Shown piece by piece: positions 16,563 through 26,233 of a DNA stretch of 42,183 bases (the first letter of the stretch is position 1; the number at the start of each line of letters is the position of its first letter). Origin of the DNA: CBFDCQ01 sp965603355 (GTDB lineage Bacteria; Hydrogenedentota; CAZGCA01; CBFDCQ01); assembly GCA_965603355.1 (NCBI GenBank), contig CBFDCQ010000022.1, positions 1 through 42,183 on the forward strand, in the 5' to 3' direction. The position numbers and the translations under genes are program-made. Under the pieces are notes generated by a model, which was not told the DNA's origin, ran no database searches, and was given only the letters and a program-made list of their open reading frames with translations.

Positions 16563-18449
16563 CTAGAATTGAGAAAGGTCGGCAATATTCAAGTGGTGCA
16601 GTTTAGCTTCCCTCGGGACACCGGTTTCAACGTCCCAACCCATCATCTCATAATAATAATCCAGCGCTTTCTCGAATTGTCCTCTGTCGAGTTTCTCGCC
16701 CGTTAATGATCCGGTTTCCAGAGGTTCAAACATTCTATCGGGCAGCATGTCATCTTTACGCCCCAGTCCCTCTCTTGTCAGGACTACACGAGCCAGCGTC
16801 GTCGTCCTCTCTCCGAGCAACATGATCTCGAACAGACTCGTTTCCCAGCCCGTGGCGCAGTTTACCATCTCAACAACGTGATTTAATCTGAACAACCTTG
16901 CTGGGCCGGCCGTAAAAAAGCACATGGAGAGAGAATTCAAAAAGCTGTAAACATGTTGATTATACACAAACGAGCTTACCTTCCTCGGACTCAAATTTCT
17001 CGCAGGAACTCCCTTCAAAATGCCAATGGGGTAAACATCGGGAACAGCCCATCCACCCTCTTGGAATGGCATATCGTGAGCCGCCTCGATATGATCGCCG
17101 CCTGTGGGTGATAAGGCAAAAGCAAAGGCAATATTGTTTTTCCCTCTGGGCTCATGCATGGCGAAAGCCTGTTTTTTCACCGCCATGGAGAACCGTTCGG
17201 CGCCATTTCCGATTTTTTGGGCGGCTCTGTGACAGCCCTCGGCTAACAACGCTCCAAACCCCTTCCTAAACGCAATCTTTGTGACCAATTCCAAAGCGGC
17301 ATCACCGTTCCCGAAAGTCAGCTCGACGCCATCGGTATCATCCTTGGTGATGATCCCGTTCTCAAAGCACTCCATGGCAAAAGAAATGGTCATGCCGGTG
17401 TCAATACTATCAAGTGAGTACTTATTGCAGAGCTCGTGAGCTTTGGCAATCACTTCTATATCATCCACCAGCAGGTTCGGACCAAATGCTCCTGATGTCT
17501 CGTACTGGGGTCCTCCAAAACGCGGATCAATATCGTATTTCCCCCCTGTACATTCCTGTTTGCAGACAATAGGGCATGCCTGACAGGTAAGGCGGCCGGA
17601 CAATACGGTCTTCTTCAGCTGCTCGAATGTGACTTTTTCAACCTGATCAAAGGAACCACCGTGGAAATTCTTAGTAGGCAGGACACCATCGGCGTCCAGA
17701 TCCTCCATATCCCATCCCAATGTGCCACCTTCTGTCAGTACTTGGCAGACAGGATGATCCTTCATGTTCTTGAGAAAATACGATTTAAGCTTCTTCAGTC
17801 CATCCGGATTATGAAACTCCAAAGCGCCGTTGCCCCTTGCAGCCACACCCTTGAGGTTCTTTGAACCGAACACGGCCCCCATTCCAGATCGACCGGCGGC
17901 ACCTTCAGGAAGCTGGATGATGCAGGCATAACGCACCAGATTCTCTCCGCCCTGCCCAATCCCGGCCACCTGGATCTTCTTGTCCTTCAGCTCTTCGCGT
18001 ATCTTATCCAAAGCATACCCGGTATCTTGACCCCAGAGGTGTGACGCGTCCCTGATTTCAACCTTACCGTCTGTGAGCCAAAGATAAACAGGTTTTGGAG
18101 CTTTCCCTTTGATGACAACTGCATCGAACCCTGCTTTTCTGAGTTCTAATGCAAAGAAGCCGCCTGCTTCCGCTTCGCCAAAACCGTCATTGAGCGGAGA
18201 TTTTGCCGCAACTGTGAAACGATTTGATCCTGGCAAACCAGTCCCGGTCAATATGGAAGTCGTTATTACCAATACGTTGTCCGGGCCAAGAGGGTCGACG
18301 CCTTTTCCCATCTCGGTGAGCAGGAAATACGAGGCCATTGCACTGCCGCCCATAAAGGTCCTGTAGAAATACTCATCTTTTTCTTCGACAACATGAGTCG
18401 AATCAGTCAGGTTCACTTTCAGTATCTTGCCATTGTACCCATGAGCCAT
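16563..18449 (-). CDS. aor: Aldehyde:ferredoxin oxidoreductase (tungsten-pterin enzyme)
   Basis: Family member of 628 aa that oxidises aldehydes to acids (or reduces acids) with ferredoxin, using a bis-tungstopterin and one [4Fe-4S] cluster. The N-terminal domain is intact (YNGKILKVNLT, FMGGSAMASYFL, TGTGLPGSNRFTVAAKSPL). The cluster motif CxxCxxxC is at about C289, C292 and C296, close to the positions in the Pyrococcus enzyme, with an extra Cys at 300; a later Cys in NSLSMCFF is the likely fourth ligand. GSKNLKGVAARG and DTGMTISFAMECFENG are further hallmarks. Ribosome site AAGGAG precedes the ATG. It implies anaerobic life. The aldehyde is unknown. The neighbours suggest cofactor sulfur supply and glyoxylate/amino-acid metabolism. 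Confidence 0.95.
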   Translation of the reverse strand: MAHGYNGKILKVNLTDSTHVVEEKDEYFYRTFMGGSAMASYFLLTEMGKGVDPLGPDNVLVITTSILTGTGLPGSNRFTVAAKSPLNDGFGEAEAGGFFALELRKAGFDAVVIKGKAPKPVYLWLTDGKVEIRDASHLWGQDTGYALDKIREELKDKKIQVAGIGQGGENLVRYACIIQLPEGAAGRSGMGAVFGSKNLKGVAARGNGALEFHNPDGLKKLKSYFLKNMKDHPVCQVLTEGGTLGWDMEDLDADGVLPTKNFHGGSFDQVEKVTFEQLKKTVLSGRLTCQACPIVCKQECTGGKYDIDPRFGGPQYETSGAFGPNLLVDDIEVIAKAHELCNKYSLDSIDTGMTISFAMECFENGIITKDDTDGVELTFGNGDAALELVTKIAFRKGFGALLAEGCHRAAQKIGNGAERFSMAVKKQAFAMHEPRGKNNIAFAFALSPTGGDHIEAAHDMPFQEGGWAVPDVYPIGILKGVPARNLSPRKVSSFVYNQHVYSFLNSLSMCFFTAGPARLFRLNHVVEMVNCATGWETSLFEIMLLGERTTTLARVVLTREGLGRKDDMLPDRMFEPLETGSLTGEKLDRGQFEKALDYYYEMMGWDVETGVPREAKLHHLNIADLSQF

Positions 18450-18501
18450 TTCCAGTTCTCCTTATGGACTTAACATGTTATCTGTTCTGACACGTACCGC
18501 A

Positions 18502-19611
18502 CTAAAGAGTACTTTTCAGAGCCTCTAACAGACGATTGACGTTTTCAGGACGGGCGGTGTGCCCCATCAAACCGACGCGCCAGACCTTACCTGCCAGCGT
18601 TCCCAGGCCAGCGCCGATTTCGATTCTGTGCTTCTCAAGCAGCACTTTGCGGACGCGTGCCTCATCAACTCCCTCCGGCACAGTAACCGCGTTCAACATG
18701 GGCAGACGATACTTCGGTTCAACCAGCATACCCAGACCAAGTCCCTCCAAGCCGGCGACAAGCGCTTTGTGGTTCTCCAAATGGCGCTTGTATACGTTCT
18801 CCAAACCCTCTTCCAGGATTACAAAGAGCGCCTGGTAGAAACCATAGAGCATATTAATGGGGGCGGTATGGTGATAAACGCGTTTTGCCCCTTCCCAGTA
18901 CTTGATGATCATGTTCAAGTCCAAATACCAATTGGGGACTTTTGTGCTCCTGTTTCGGAGCGCCTCGACGGATTTGTCAGAAAAGGATACCGGAGCAAGG
19001 CCCGGCGGGCAGGAAAGACATTTCTGAGAACCGCCGTACAGAGCATCTATTCCCCACTTATCCATGTCGATATCCATGCCTCCCAGGCTGGTGACAACAT
19101 CGACAAGATATATCGTCTCCGTTCCTTTGAACAGTTCGCCGATCTCGGCTACCGGATTACATACCCCTGTTGACGTCTCAGCGTGAACGACAGCTACAAT
19201 CTTGTAGGGTTTCTCCGCAACCTTCTTCTTGACATCGTCGACAACAACCGGTTTACCCCATTCATATTCGAGGGTATCCACCTTGGCTCCTAACCGTGAA
19301 GCCACATCCTGCATTCGGTTGCCGAATACTCCATTAATGAGCACCAGGACCTGATCACCCGGCTCCACCAGGTTGACAAAACAGGTTTCCATACCTGCCG
19401 AACCGGTTCCCGGCATAGTAACTGTAAGCTCATTCCGGGTTTTCAGGATCTCTCGCAATTGTTCCTTGATCGCATCCATGATCTTCAAGAAATAGGGGTC
19501 CATATGCCCGAGTGTCTTCTTGCTGAGCGCTTCGTAGACTGACTCAGAGATACACGACGGACCGGGTCCCATCAGGAGAACTTCTTCAATGCCTTCAAGC
19601 AGATTTTTCAT
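18502..19611 (-). CDS. Alanine/serine-glyoxylate aminotransferase-like protein
   Basis: Class V PLP aminotransferase of 369 aa, probably converting glyoxylate to glycine with alanine or serine as amino donor. Opening LLMGPGPSCISESVYEAL, HMDPYF, the GTGSAGMET cofactor loop, AETSTGV and VDVVTSLGGMD are typical; the PLP lysine is in GSQKCLSCPPGL (about K197). GAGLGTLAGKVWRVGLMGHTAR is the usual C-terminal signature with the carboxylate-binding Arg. The ATG follows GAGGGTG. It is first in the unit with AOR and the sulfur-carrier genes and has its own promoter. Its product glycine would feed the gcv operon a few kilobases away. Phosphonate or purine-catabolic aminotransferases of the same family are alternatives. 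Confidence 0.88.
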   Translation of the reverse strand: MKNLLEGIEEVLLMGPGPSCISESVYEALSKKTLGHMDPYFLKIMDAIKEQLREILKTRNELTVTMPGTGSAGMETCFVNLVEPGDQVLVLINGVFGNRMQDVASRLGAKVDTLEYEWGKPVVVDDVKKKVAEKPYKIVAVVHAETSTGVCNPVAEIGELFKGTETIYLVDVVTSLGGMDIDMDKWGIDALYGGSQKCLSCPPGLAPVSFSDKSVEALRNRSTKVPNWYLDLNMIIKYWEGAKRVYHHTAPINMLYGFYQALFVILEEGLENVYKRHLENHKALVAGLEGLGLGMLVEPKYRLPMLNAVTVPEGVDEARVRKVLLEKHRIEIGAGLGTLAGKVWRVGLMGHTARPENVNRLLEALKSTL

Positions 19612-19684
19612 GATTTCACACCCTCTTAGTTGACATTTCCCATGTTAAACGCTTGACTGAACGGCCAAACCCTCGGATTGCATG

Positions 19685-19713
19685 ATGATATCAAAATCCC
19701 GCTCGAATTGCAA
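19685..19713 (-). promoter_or_regulatory. Extended -10 promoter of the glyoxylate aminotransferase/AOR operon
   Basis: On the minus strand: -35 TTGCAA (19713-19708), 17-base spacer ending TGA, -10 TATCAT (19690-19685). The TGn before the -10 and the ATTTTGATA core are shared with the two DUF1559 promoters at 33.27 and 35.19 kb. Predicted start near 19678, leader about 66 nt. Confidence 0.6.
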
Positions 19714-19743
19714 CAACTGGAACTGAGCCATCCCCATTTTTCG

Positions 19744-19797
19744 GCAGTCCCCGGGGCAACTCAGGGTATACTATCCCTTTAGGTGATAGCCTCCTTA
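19744..19797 (-). repeat. Intergenic element, copy A
   Basis: About 50 bases between the DUF885 gene stop and the AOR-operon promoter. They share a core with copies B (31708-31815) and C (35213-35325): CAGTCCCCGGGGCAACT, then a TATACTAT-like block, then GATAGCCTCC. It lies just upstream of a promoter on the minus strand. Function unknown. Confidence 0.55.
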
Positions 19798-21429
19798 TTA
19801 CCACAACTTCTTGATCTCATCGTCGTAACCTGTCATTTCCCATCTGATAAGCGACATGGGGATCATGCCCGACGCGAAGAACTCATCCATGAACTTTCTG
19901 AGGTTGAAGTCGTCACCAAGTTGTTGAGCCCTGTCTCTGAACAGTTTCATGAACTGAACCTTGCCAACTACCATGATCATATGATGGCCTACACCGCGCA
20001 AGGTTGTATCCAGTTCGTACCACAAATGGTGACTGCCATCTAGCAGCTCTCCATGCGGCGCATTTTCGACGCAGAATTTGTACGCATCTTCATAGGTCCA
20101 ATCCTGGCTGTGCATATAGATATCCGAGAGCGCACGGACCGTCCGGAAAGCGGCCTGCTCATAGGCGATCTCTCTTCCATGCGCATTTCGCCCGTCAAGG
20201 TAACCGGCGTGCATCAATAGCTCTTCAAGAGCGAAGGCGAACCCCTCACCGCGGCCGGTGGATATCTTGTACGGGCGTCTGGCCCCCCGAATCGGACGGT
20301 CATCACGCCGCGATCTCTGATCATCGAAATTATGACCGACCAACTCATGCGTGTTCTCCATCACCGCCTCTCGGTGCGAAAAATTGAAGAAGTAATCATG
20401 TTTCTCTGGCCATGGTTGGTCCAGGTAGTAACCTTTCCCCTCCCAGCGCGACCTGAAATAGCGGTCCGGTACGGTGATGCCGTCAAGGGTAAAGATCTCC
20501 TCTTTACGGAGAAAACTCATAACATGATCAACGGCCTCAACGATACTTGCCCGGTATTCCTCCTGAGACTGAACCGGTACAAGTGGAGGAACGTTGCGAT
20601 TCCTGTTTTGTTCGAGTTTCAGAAACGTTATGACACGATTATCTTCAAGCTCTACAATCGTGCGGATATCTTCCCACGTATACGGAAAGAGATAGACGTT
20701 CTTCATCAGCCAGTCGTAGTTTTCTTTTCCAACACCGGCTCTGGCGGTCATCTTATTCTTGTTGGCCTCGATCCAGTCGATGTAACCATCTATTTCGGCC
20801 AGGGCTTTCTCTACATCGGCGACCAGCTCAGGCTGGCGTTCGGCCGCCTGGGCGGCCAGGGCTTCGTAAGATTTTCTGCTATCCCCCAAAGAAAGGACGG
20901 CGACTGTACCCAAATCAGCGGATACGTTTGACAAAGGCGAGAGATTCGCGTTGGCCTTTTCAAAAAACTCAGGCAAAGTCTGAAGTCTCGCCCGAAGCCG
21001 GTTAAGATCCTCTTCGTCGAGGGGCAATTCCTGTCTTCGCCCGACTCCAGGCAGAGTATCGTTGTAGAAACCGGGATCGAGCGACCAGGGTTTGAGCACC
21101 CGGTGCTGGAACTCAAGTCCGTTCATCTCCGCACGAACCAGATGGTAATCGATCTGGTCCGAGACTGACCAACTGCTTGAATCGATCGCGGCCAGACGGC
21201 TCTGGAATGTCTCAAGTTCGCGATACTGTTTCTCCATAGCGGCTGCCGAGTAGTCAGGAACGCCGTCCGTTACCTGCGGGCGCGCGAACTCACGAAACTC
21301 CTCAAGCAGGCTGACAAGCTCGGCGTAATCGCCGCTGTTCGTGGACTCTGCGGACTGTGCCGACTGCACCGTCGCTGCCAGCAGCAACACTGACAACGCT
21401 AATGTGGAAATCGCGAAGAACTGTTTCAT
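19798..21429 (-). CDS. Exported DUF885 family putative metallopeptidase, copy 1
   Basis: A 543-aa protein with a signal peptide (MKQFFAISTLALSVLLLAAT, cleavage likely in the AQSAES region). It has the helical DUF885 architecture: paired helices with SSSWSVSDQIDYHLVRAEMNGLE near residue 85-105, and a zinc-type motif HELVGH (361-366) in which the second His is spaced as in HExxGH rather than the HExxPGH common in DUF885. GEGFAFALEELLMHAGY (394-410) could give the Glu ligand, and EQAAFRTVRALSDIYMH is the typical following helix. It is probably a periplasmic peptidase or amidase; the substrate is unknown. It is last of a seven-gene minus-strand block that holds two further paralogues. ATG preceded by AAGGGG. 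Confidence 0.82.
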   Translation of the reverse strand: MKQFFAISTLALSVLLLAATVQSAQSAESTNSGDYAELVSLLEEFREFARPQVTDGVPDYSAAAMEKQYRELETFQSRLAAIDSSSWSVSDQIDYHLVRAEMNGLEFQHRVLKPWSLDPGFYNDTLPGVGRRQELPLDEEDLNRLRARLQTLPEFFEKANANLSPLSNVSADLGTVAVLSLGDSRKSYEALAAQAAERQPELVADVEKALAEIDGYIDWIEANKNKMTARAGVGKENYDWLMKNVYLFPYTWEDIRTIVELEDNRVITFLKLEQNRNRNVPPLVPVQSQEEYRASIVEAVDHVMSFLRKEEIFTLDGITVPDRYFRSRWEGKGYYLDQPWPEKHDYFFNFSHREAVMENTHELVGHNFDDQRSRRDDRPIRGARRPYKISTGRGEGFAFALEELLMHAGYLDGRNAHGREIAYEQAAFRTVRALSDIYMHSQDWTYEDAYKFCVENAPHGELLDGSHHLWYELDTTLRGVGHHMIMVVGKVQFMKLFRDRAQQLGDDFNLRKFMDEFFASGMIPMSLIRWEMTGYDDEIKKLW

Positions 21430-21556
21430 TCTAGCGCCCCTTAATTTGTTTTTGAATCCAACAGGTCGTTGACCACTGAACCTTGGTTCTAATACAAGCT
21501 CAGACCGCCCGGATTTGCCGGATGCCTTTCACACACATCCGGAACACTCCAAGATA

Positions 21557-22972
21557 TCATTCAGGGGATTCTGCCAGACCTCTGTCAAAACCGGCTGCGG
21601 CCTCTGCCTCACCCAGGTATCCTCGTCGAAGAGCTTTGCCGGTGAAGTAGTAGTCCCAATAGCCGGCCGGCGCCTTAGGCTGACGCAAGTCCACGGCAAA
21701 CCCATCCTTGAACACCATTTTCACCTTTCGGATATTTGAGATGTTCTCCAGGGGATTCTCGGCAACGACAACGAGGTCGGCCAGCTTACCCTCCTCGACG
21801 GTCCCAAGCTTATCCAGTACGCCGCATAAATCCGCGCAATTACGTGTGGCGGCAATGAGCGCGTTCATCTCGCTTACCCCGGAAAGGACTAACTGTTCGA
21901 TTTCCAGGATGCCGATCTCGCCGATAGGAGTGGAGTCAGAGCCGATACAGACCTTCACCCCGGCGTTAACCGCATTCACCAACGCTTTTCTTTGGTGCTC
22001 GGCATGCGCCTGGGATCTCTGGTCCGCATAGGCTATAAGGGTACGGCCTTTTGCGACTTTCTCATCTTTGGAATGGCCCAATTGGGCCAGCCGACTGTCC
22101 CGTTCCTTGATGTACCGGTCGCTCAGGTTACAGATGATCGTCGGGACGTAAAACGTCCCCATTTCGGCCATCAGCTTGATGGTCTCGTCCTTCAACCCGT
22201 ACCCATGCTCGATGGAGTCCACGCCGGCCTTCACGGATCGGTAGGTTGCGGGCTCTCTCGAGTGGCTGGCAACATGGAGCCCCATGCTATGGGCGGTTTC
22301 CACAGCGGCTTCGAGCTCGTCCTGAAGCATTTCCACACCCATAATCTTGATTATATTCACACCGTTCTGTATACGCGTCCGGATAGCCTTCCTGACTTCC
22401 GCCACCCCGTCAGCTCCCGTGGGAACGTCGCCTCGATGCCCGCCGGTCGGGGATACTGGTTCGCCGCTTGCAAAGATGCGGGGGCCCATGAAGAATCCTT
22501 TGTCAAAGGCGTCTCTCAAATCCACATCAAGATAATCCCGCTCGCCGACCGACCGAATAGCTGTGAAGCCGTGTCGCAATCCCTCCTCGGCATTTAGAAT
22601 GGACCGGACGACTGCTGAGGGAAGGGTCTCATTGTCCAGGATACGGTTCGGATCAGGCAAAAGAGCGCTCAGATGCATGTGAACGTTCCAGAAACCGGGA
22701 AGGACATACGCGCCATCCAGGTCAATAACCCGAACATTGTCTTCCTGCCGGGATTGCTGATATGCGCCTTTACTGACAGATGTTATTTCGTTCCCTGTAA
22801 TGATCACCGTCACATTTCTCTGCGCAGGGCTTCCCGTACAGTCGATCACACTGCAGTTCGTGAGAACGATCTTCACATCGTCCGCCCCCTGAGATTGGGC
22901 TTGTCCCGGAAACAACAGCGTTGTCACCAGAACGATGAGAGACAAGTGTCGGAACAACTGCGTGATATTCAT
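21557..22972 (-). CDS. Exported amidohydrolase (imidazolonepropionase/prolidase-like), copy 1
   Basis: Start ATG 22972 is chosen because GGAAGGAG lies six bases upstream and a signal peptide follows (MNITQLFRHLSLIVLVTTLL); the frame stays open 30 codons further up. The 471-aa product is a metal-dependent TIM-barrel hydrolase. Ligands visible: HxH in FWNVHMHL (H98, H100), the likely carboxylated Lys in VNIIKIMG (K209), His in HVASHS (H237), His in SIEHGYG (H256) and Asp in IGSDSTP (D346). The set matches the M38-like dipeptidase/imidazolonepropionase group, which cleaves cyclic amides or Xaa-Pro type dipeptides. It is a paralogue of the next gene upstream. Confidence 0.86.
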   Translation of the reverse strand: MNITQLFRHLSLIVLVTTLLFPGQAQSQGADDVKIVLTNCSVIDCTGSPAQRNVTVIITGNEITSVSKGAYQQSRQEDNVRVIDLDGAYVLPGFWNVHMHLSALLPDPNRILDNETLPSAVVRSILNAEEGLRHGFTAIRSVGERDYLDVDLRDAFDKGFFMGPRIFASGEPVSPTGGHRGDVPTGADGVAEVRKAIRTRIQNGVNIIKIMGVEMLQDELEAAVETAHSMGLHVASHSREPATYRSVKAGVDSIEHGYGLKDETIKLMAEMGTFYVPTIICNLSDRYIKERDSRLAQLGHSKDEKVAKGRTLIAYADQRSQAHAEHQRKALVNAVNAGVKVCIGSDSTPIGEIGILEIEQLVLSGVSEMNALIAATRNCADLCGVLDKLGTVEEGKLADLVVVAENPLENISNIRKVKMVFKDGFAVDLRQPKAPAGYWDYYFTGKALRRGYLGEAEAAAGFDRGLAESPE

Positions 22973-23034
22973 AATAATCTCCTTCCGATGCATCGTGCCG
23001 TTAATCCTCAACAAAGACCCGCTACACTCATGTC

Positions 23035-24378
23035 CTACTGTTTTGTGAAATACAGCTTCCAAAAACTGGTCTGCCCTTCATCCCTTTCGAGATTAACCGG
23101 TTTGCCGTCTTTGAAGACCATTTTCAGTTTTCTGATGTTTGAAATGTGGTCGAGGGGGTTATCTGCAAGAACGATCAGATCTGCGAGTTTACCTTCTTCG
23201 ACCGTGCCGAGCTTATCGAGATCGCCGACCATATCAGCGCTGTTTCGCGTGGCGGCGATGAGCGCGTCCATTTCGGACAACCCGGAGAACACAAACTGTT
23301 CGATTTCCAACAGCCCGATCTCGCCGACGGGACTCGAATCCGATCCCGTGATTATCCGAATGCCCGCTTTGTGTGCCTTTAAGAGCGTCTCACGCGCTCT
23401 TGCGGCGGCTTCTTGGGACCGCTCATCCGCAAACGCTACCTTTGTTCTGCCTTCTATGACCTCGGGATCCTGCTCGATCCCGAGGTCGGCAATTCGCTTC
23501 TCGCGCTCAGCGATATAGGCTTTGCTCAGGTTGCAGACAATAGTCGGGTCGAGAAAAGTACCTTGTTTTACCATCAATGCTATGGTTTCGTCGCTCAGCG
23601 TAGAACCATGTTCGATACAATCGACTCCGGCCACCACGGCCTGATGCGCTGTCCTTCCACCCGAGTGTGCCGCCACGTGCAGGCCGTTTGCATGGGCCGT
23701 TTCAACTACGACCGCAAGTTCCTCGTCATTCAACCTGGGTAGTATCACCTTGACAATGTCAATACCTCTATCAATGTTCTCTTGTGTTGCCTTGCGAACC
23801 TCTTCCGGTCCGTCTGCAAAGATCTCGACCGGCCAGTCTCGGCTCTGCTGACCCTTTTGACCGTGCACAACGATTTTTCCGGACGCATAGATTCGAGGGC
23901 CGACAAATACGCCGGCGTCGAAGGCATCTCGCCAGGCCAGGTCGATATAATCTCTGTCGCCGACCATTCTCAGCGCAGTGAATCCTCTTCTGAGACCGTC
24001 CATTGCATTCCTGCCCCCCCGGATCGCCGCCGGCAGCACGGGTTCCGTACCCAGCATGTCATTAACGTCGGGAAGCAGATCCGTGATATGCGAATGCATG
24101 TTCCAAAATCCGGGAAGCACATAGCCGCCCTTCAGGTCGAAGACGCGAACGTTTGGATCGTTTCTATCCCCTTGGTAAACGCCTTTGCTGACTTCAGCAA
24201 TTCTATTACCCGCGATCACGACTGTCATGACCCGCTTCAGTGGAGCGCCCGTACAGTCGATCACGTTGCAGTTTGTGAGAACGGTCCGTGTCTCGCCTGC
24301 CGCCTGGGCAACAGTCAGCCACAGCATAGCGCATATGCCGGCGAGAATGATGAAACAGCATGTAATAGTGGTCTTCAT
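23035..24378 (-). CDS. Exported amidohydrolase (imidazolonepropionase/prolidase-like), copy 2
   Basis: ATG 24378 follows GGAAGGAGGAATAAC and opens a signal peptide (MKTTITCCFIILAGICAML), giving 447 aa; an upstream in-frame ATG at 24429 has no ribosome site. It is closely related to copy 1, with VLTNCNVIDCTG, HxH in FWNMHSH, Lys in IDIVKVIL, HVAAHS, CIEHGST and the terminal Asp in TGSDSSPVGEIG, so all metal ligands are kept. It is probably a periplasmic amidohydrolase acting on small peptides or cyclic amides. The two copies differ most at the C-terminus: copy 1 has about 25 extra residues rich in Glu and Ala. Confidence 0.86.
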   Translation of the reverse strand: MKTTITCCFIILAGICAMLWLTVAQAAGETRTVLTNCNVIDCTGAPLKRVMTVVIAGNRIAEVSKGVYQGDRNDPNVRVFDLKGGYVLPGFWNMHSHITDLLPDVNDMLGTEPVLPAAIRGGRNAMDGLRRGFTALRMVGDRDYIDLAWRDAFDAGVFVGPRIYASGKIVVHGQKGQQSRDWPVEIFADGPEEVRKATQENIDRGIDIVKVILPRLNDEELAVVVETAHANGLHVAAHSGGRTAHQAVVAGVDCIEHGSTLSDETIALMVKQGTFLDPTIVCNLSKAYIAEREKRIADLGIEQDPEVIEGRTKVAFADERSQEAAARARETLLKAHKAGIRIITGSDSSPVGEIGLLEIEQFVFSGLSEMDALIAATRNSADMVGDLDKLGTVEEGKLADLIVLADNPLDHISNIRKLKMVFKDGKPVNLERDEGQTSFWKLYFTKQ

Positions 24379-24439
24379 GTTATTCCTCCTTCCTTGTCCT
24401 TTCCGTTTGAGCAGAAATCTTAACTGCAAATGAAATAGT

Positions 24440-26152
24440 TCATTTGCGCCAATCGGGCATCATGCCATCCATAAGATGTTTTGTGCTTCCATCCTTGACG
24501 TTAATTTCATAAATGCCTGTCTTGTCGTCGGCAGACGCGGTAAAGAGTATAGTCTTGCCATCCGGCGACCAGGCCGGATATGCGTCCCCGTATTGAATCC
24601 CCTTGGATAATTGCCGTGCACCACTGCCGTCCGCATTCACGACCCACAGGTGTTTCTCCTCTTCAGTACCTGCAGCATAGGCGACTTTCGTGCCGTCGGG
24701 AGAGAAAGTGGGCCATTCGTTCAGGCCGGGATTGCTTGTCAGGCGCTTGGTGTTTTTCCCATCGGTATCTGCCCTGTAAATCCCGCCGGGACCCTCAAAC
24801 ACCAGATGCGGGCCTGCCTTTGACCAGGTGGCATATGCGCCACGTTCTGCATCGTGGGGAACAGGTGTCTTTTTGCCGCTGGCAAGGTCAATGATTACGA
24901 TTGACCGACCGCCCTCGGAAGCAGTATCTGTGAGGACCATCTGTTTGCCGTCAGGCGACCATGAGGGGATCGCATCGTCAAAGCCGGGAATGACCCTTTT
25001 AGCAGATCTTGTTTCGATATCCAAGACATATATGCCAGGATCTTCCTCCTCTGCGCCAACGTAGGTGATAAGTCTGCCGTCGGACGACCATGTTGGAAAA
25101 CTCTCATTCCTTGAGGGAGTGTTTGTCAGCCTCACTGTATCCCCGGTGCTCTTCCGGGCGAGAAACAGTTCGGAGTTTCCGTCCACTTCCTTAACAAAGA
25201 CTATATTGTATTTGTCGTATCGTCCTGAAGCGTCATTGTCAGTTGAGCGATTACGCCTGGGTGGATCTGGAAGTTCACCGAGTGTTCTTAAACTTGGTGG
25301 GACCATTATTGTGCCCACAGTCTGTTCATACATTGCGAACAACCGCGGCATCTTTTCCTTCAAATCGTTACTATTACTTATCGTTCCACCGTTCGTCCAC
25401 TCGTCTCCTCCCCCTCCATAGGGTTCCTGGAGATCCCATGCAGTTGTGATGATCACGTAAGCGAATTCCTGAAGCATAACTCGTACTCGGGGATGTATAA
25501 CTCCTTCTCGGGCTTTGTCATCGATCTCGCCGTACGAGCTTATGTCGTAATACCCTTTGTCTACGGCTTCCAGCATAAACTGATAAAGCTTCGACGTTCT
25601 CGAAATGCCCCACTCATCGGGAAATGTGTAGTGAAGTCCTACGTCGGTCACGTGGTGTAAGATGTGCTCGACGACCTCCATCACCTGTCTCGATACACCT
25701 TCCATAATAATGTCGCACACGCTGTTCCGCGACTTCATGTTACGATACATTTCCCAGTCTTCTTCAGAAGAGAACCCAGGCTCGCCCTTAAAGAGAGGGA
25801 TCGCAACTCTGTATCTGTGAAGATTTCTTATCACGTCCTCCTGCAACGCGCCATCGATGGCCCCGCCTCGCGGAAATATCTCTCTGATAGTCTTGGCGAC
25901 CTTCCGCATAAAGGCATCGGAGATATCATCTCGGCCGATCAAGGTAATGCCGTACACCGAGAGTCTCTTGGTGAACGGTTTGAACTCATCCGTACGGATA
26001 ACATCGGTTTCATAATACACGTCGTCAGGCGCCTCCGCGCCGGGTTCAAGCAGAATACAACCGCCTAAATGAGTCTCACTCGTAACGTCTTGAGCGAACG
26101 CGGTCGAACACAACACCAGCGCCAAAAGGAGTATCGTCCACAAGCTTTTCAT
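24440..26152 (-). CDS. Exported protein: unknown ExIxH domain plus PD40/TolB-like beta-propeller
   Basis: A 570-aa protein with a signal peptide ending near AFAQD. Residues about 55-250 form a domain I cannot name; it contains EHILHH (162-167) and EAVDKGYY and resembles the C-terminal half of the neighbouring gene product. Residues about 315-568 are repeated TolB/WD40-like blades: FPTWSSDGR, PSWSPDGK, WPTFSPDGTKVAY and PAWSPDGKTILF each mark one. Such propellers bind proteins, peptides or glycans. The N-terminal half could be an inactive or unusual metallohydrolase. It sits between an amidohydrolase gene and the cadherin-like gene, all transcribed together. Its ribosome site is weak (AAAGG). 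Confidence 0.7.
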   Translation of the reverse strand: MKSLWTILLLALVLCSTAFAQDVTSETHLGGCILLEPGAEAPDDVYYETDVIRTDEFKPFTKRLSVYGITLIGRDDISDAFMRKVAKTIREIFPRGGAIDGALQEDVIRNLHRYRVAIPLFKGEPGFSSEEDWEMYRNMKSRNSVCDIIMEGVSRQVMEVVEHILHHVTDVGLHYTFPDEWGISRTSKLYQFMLEAVDKGYYDISSYGEIDDKAREGVIHPRVRVMLQEFAYVIITTAWDLQEPYGGGGDEWTNGGTISNSNDLKEKMPRLFAMYEQTVGTIMVPPSLRTLGELPDPPRRNRSTDNDASGRYDKYNIVFVKEVDGNSELFLARKSTGDTVRLTNTPSRNESFPTWSSDGRLITYVGAEEEDPGIYVLDIETRSAKRVIPGFDDAIPSWSPDGKQMVLTDTASEGGRSIVIIDLASGKKTPVPHDAERGAYATWSKAGPHLVFEGPGGIYRADTDGKNTKRLTSNPGLNEWPTFSPDGTKVAYAAGTEEEKHLWVVNADGSGARQLSKGIQYGDAYPAWSPDGKTILFTASADDKTGIYEINVKDGSTKHLMDGMMPDWRK

Positions 26153-26233
26153 AAGAGGTACCTTTCCACCGGTGGAACAAGCGTATGCTACACCAGTATC
26201 AGCTGGAGGTTGTCAATGAACACGTCAACTTCT

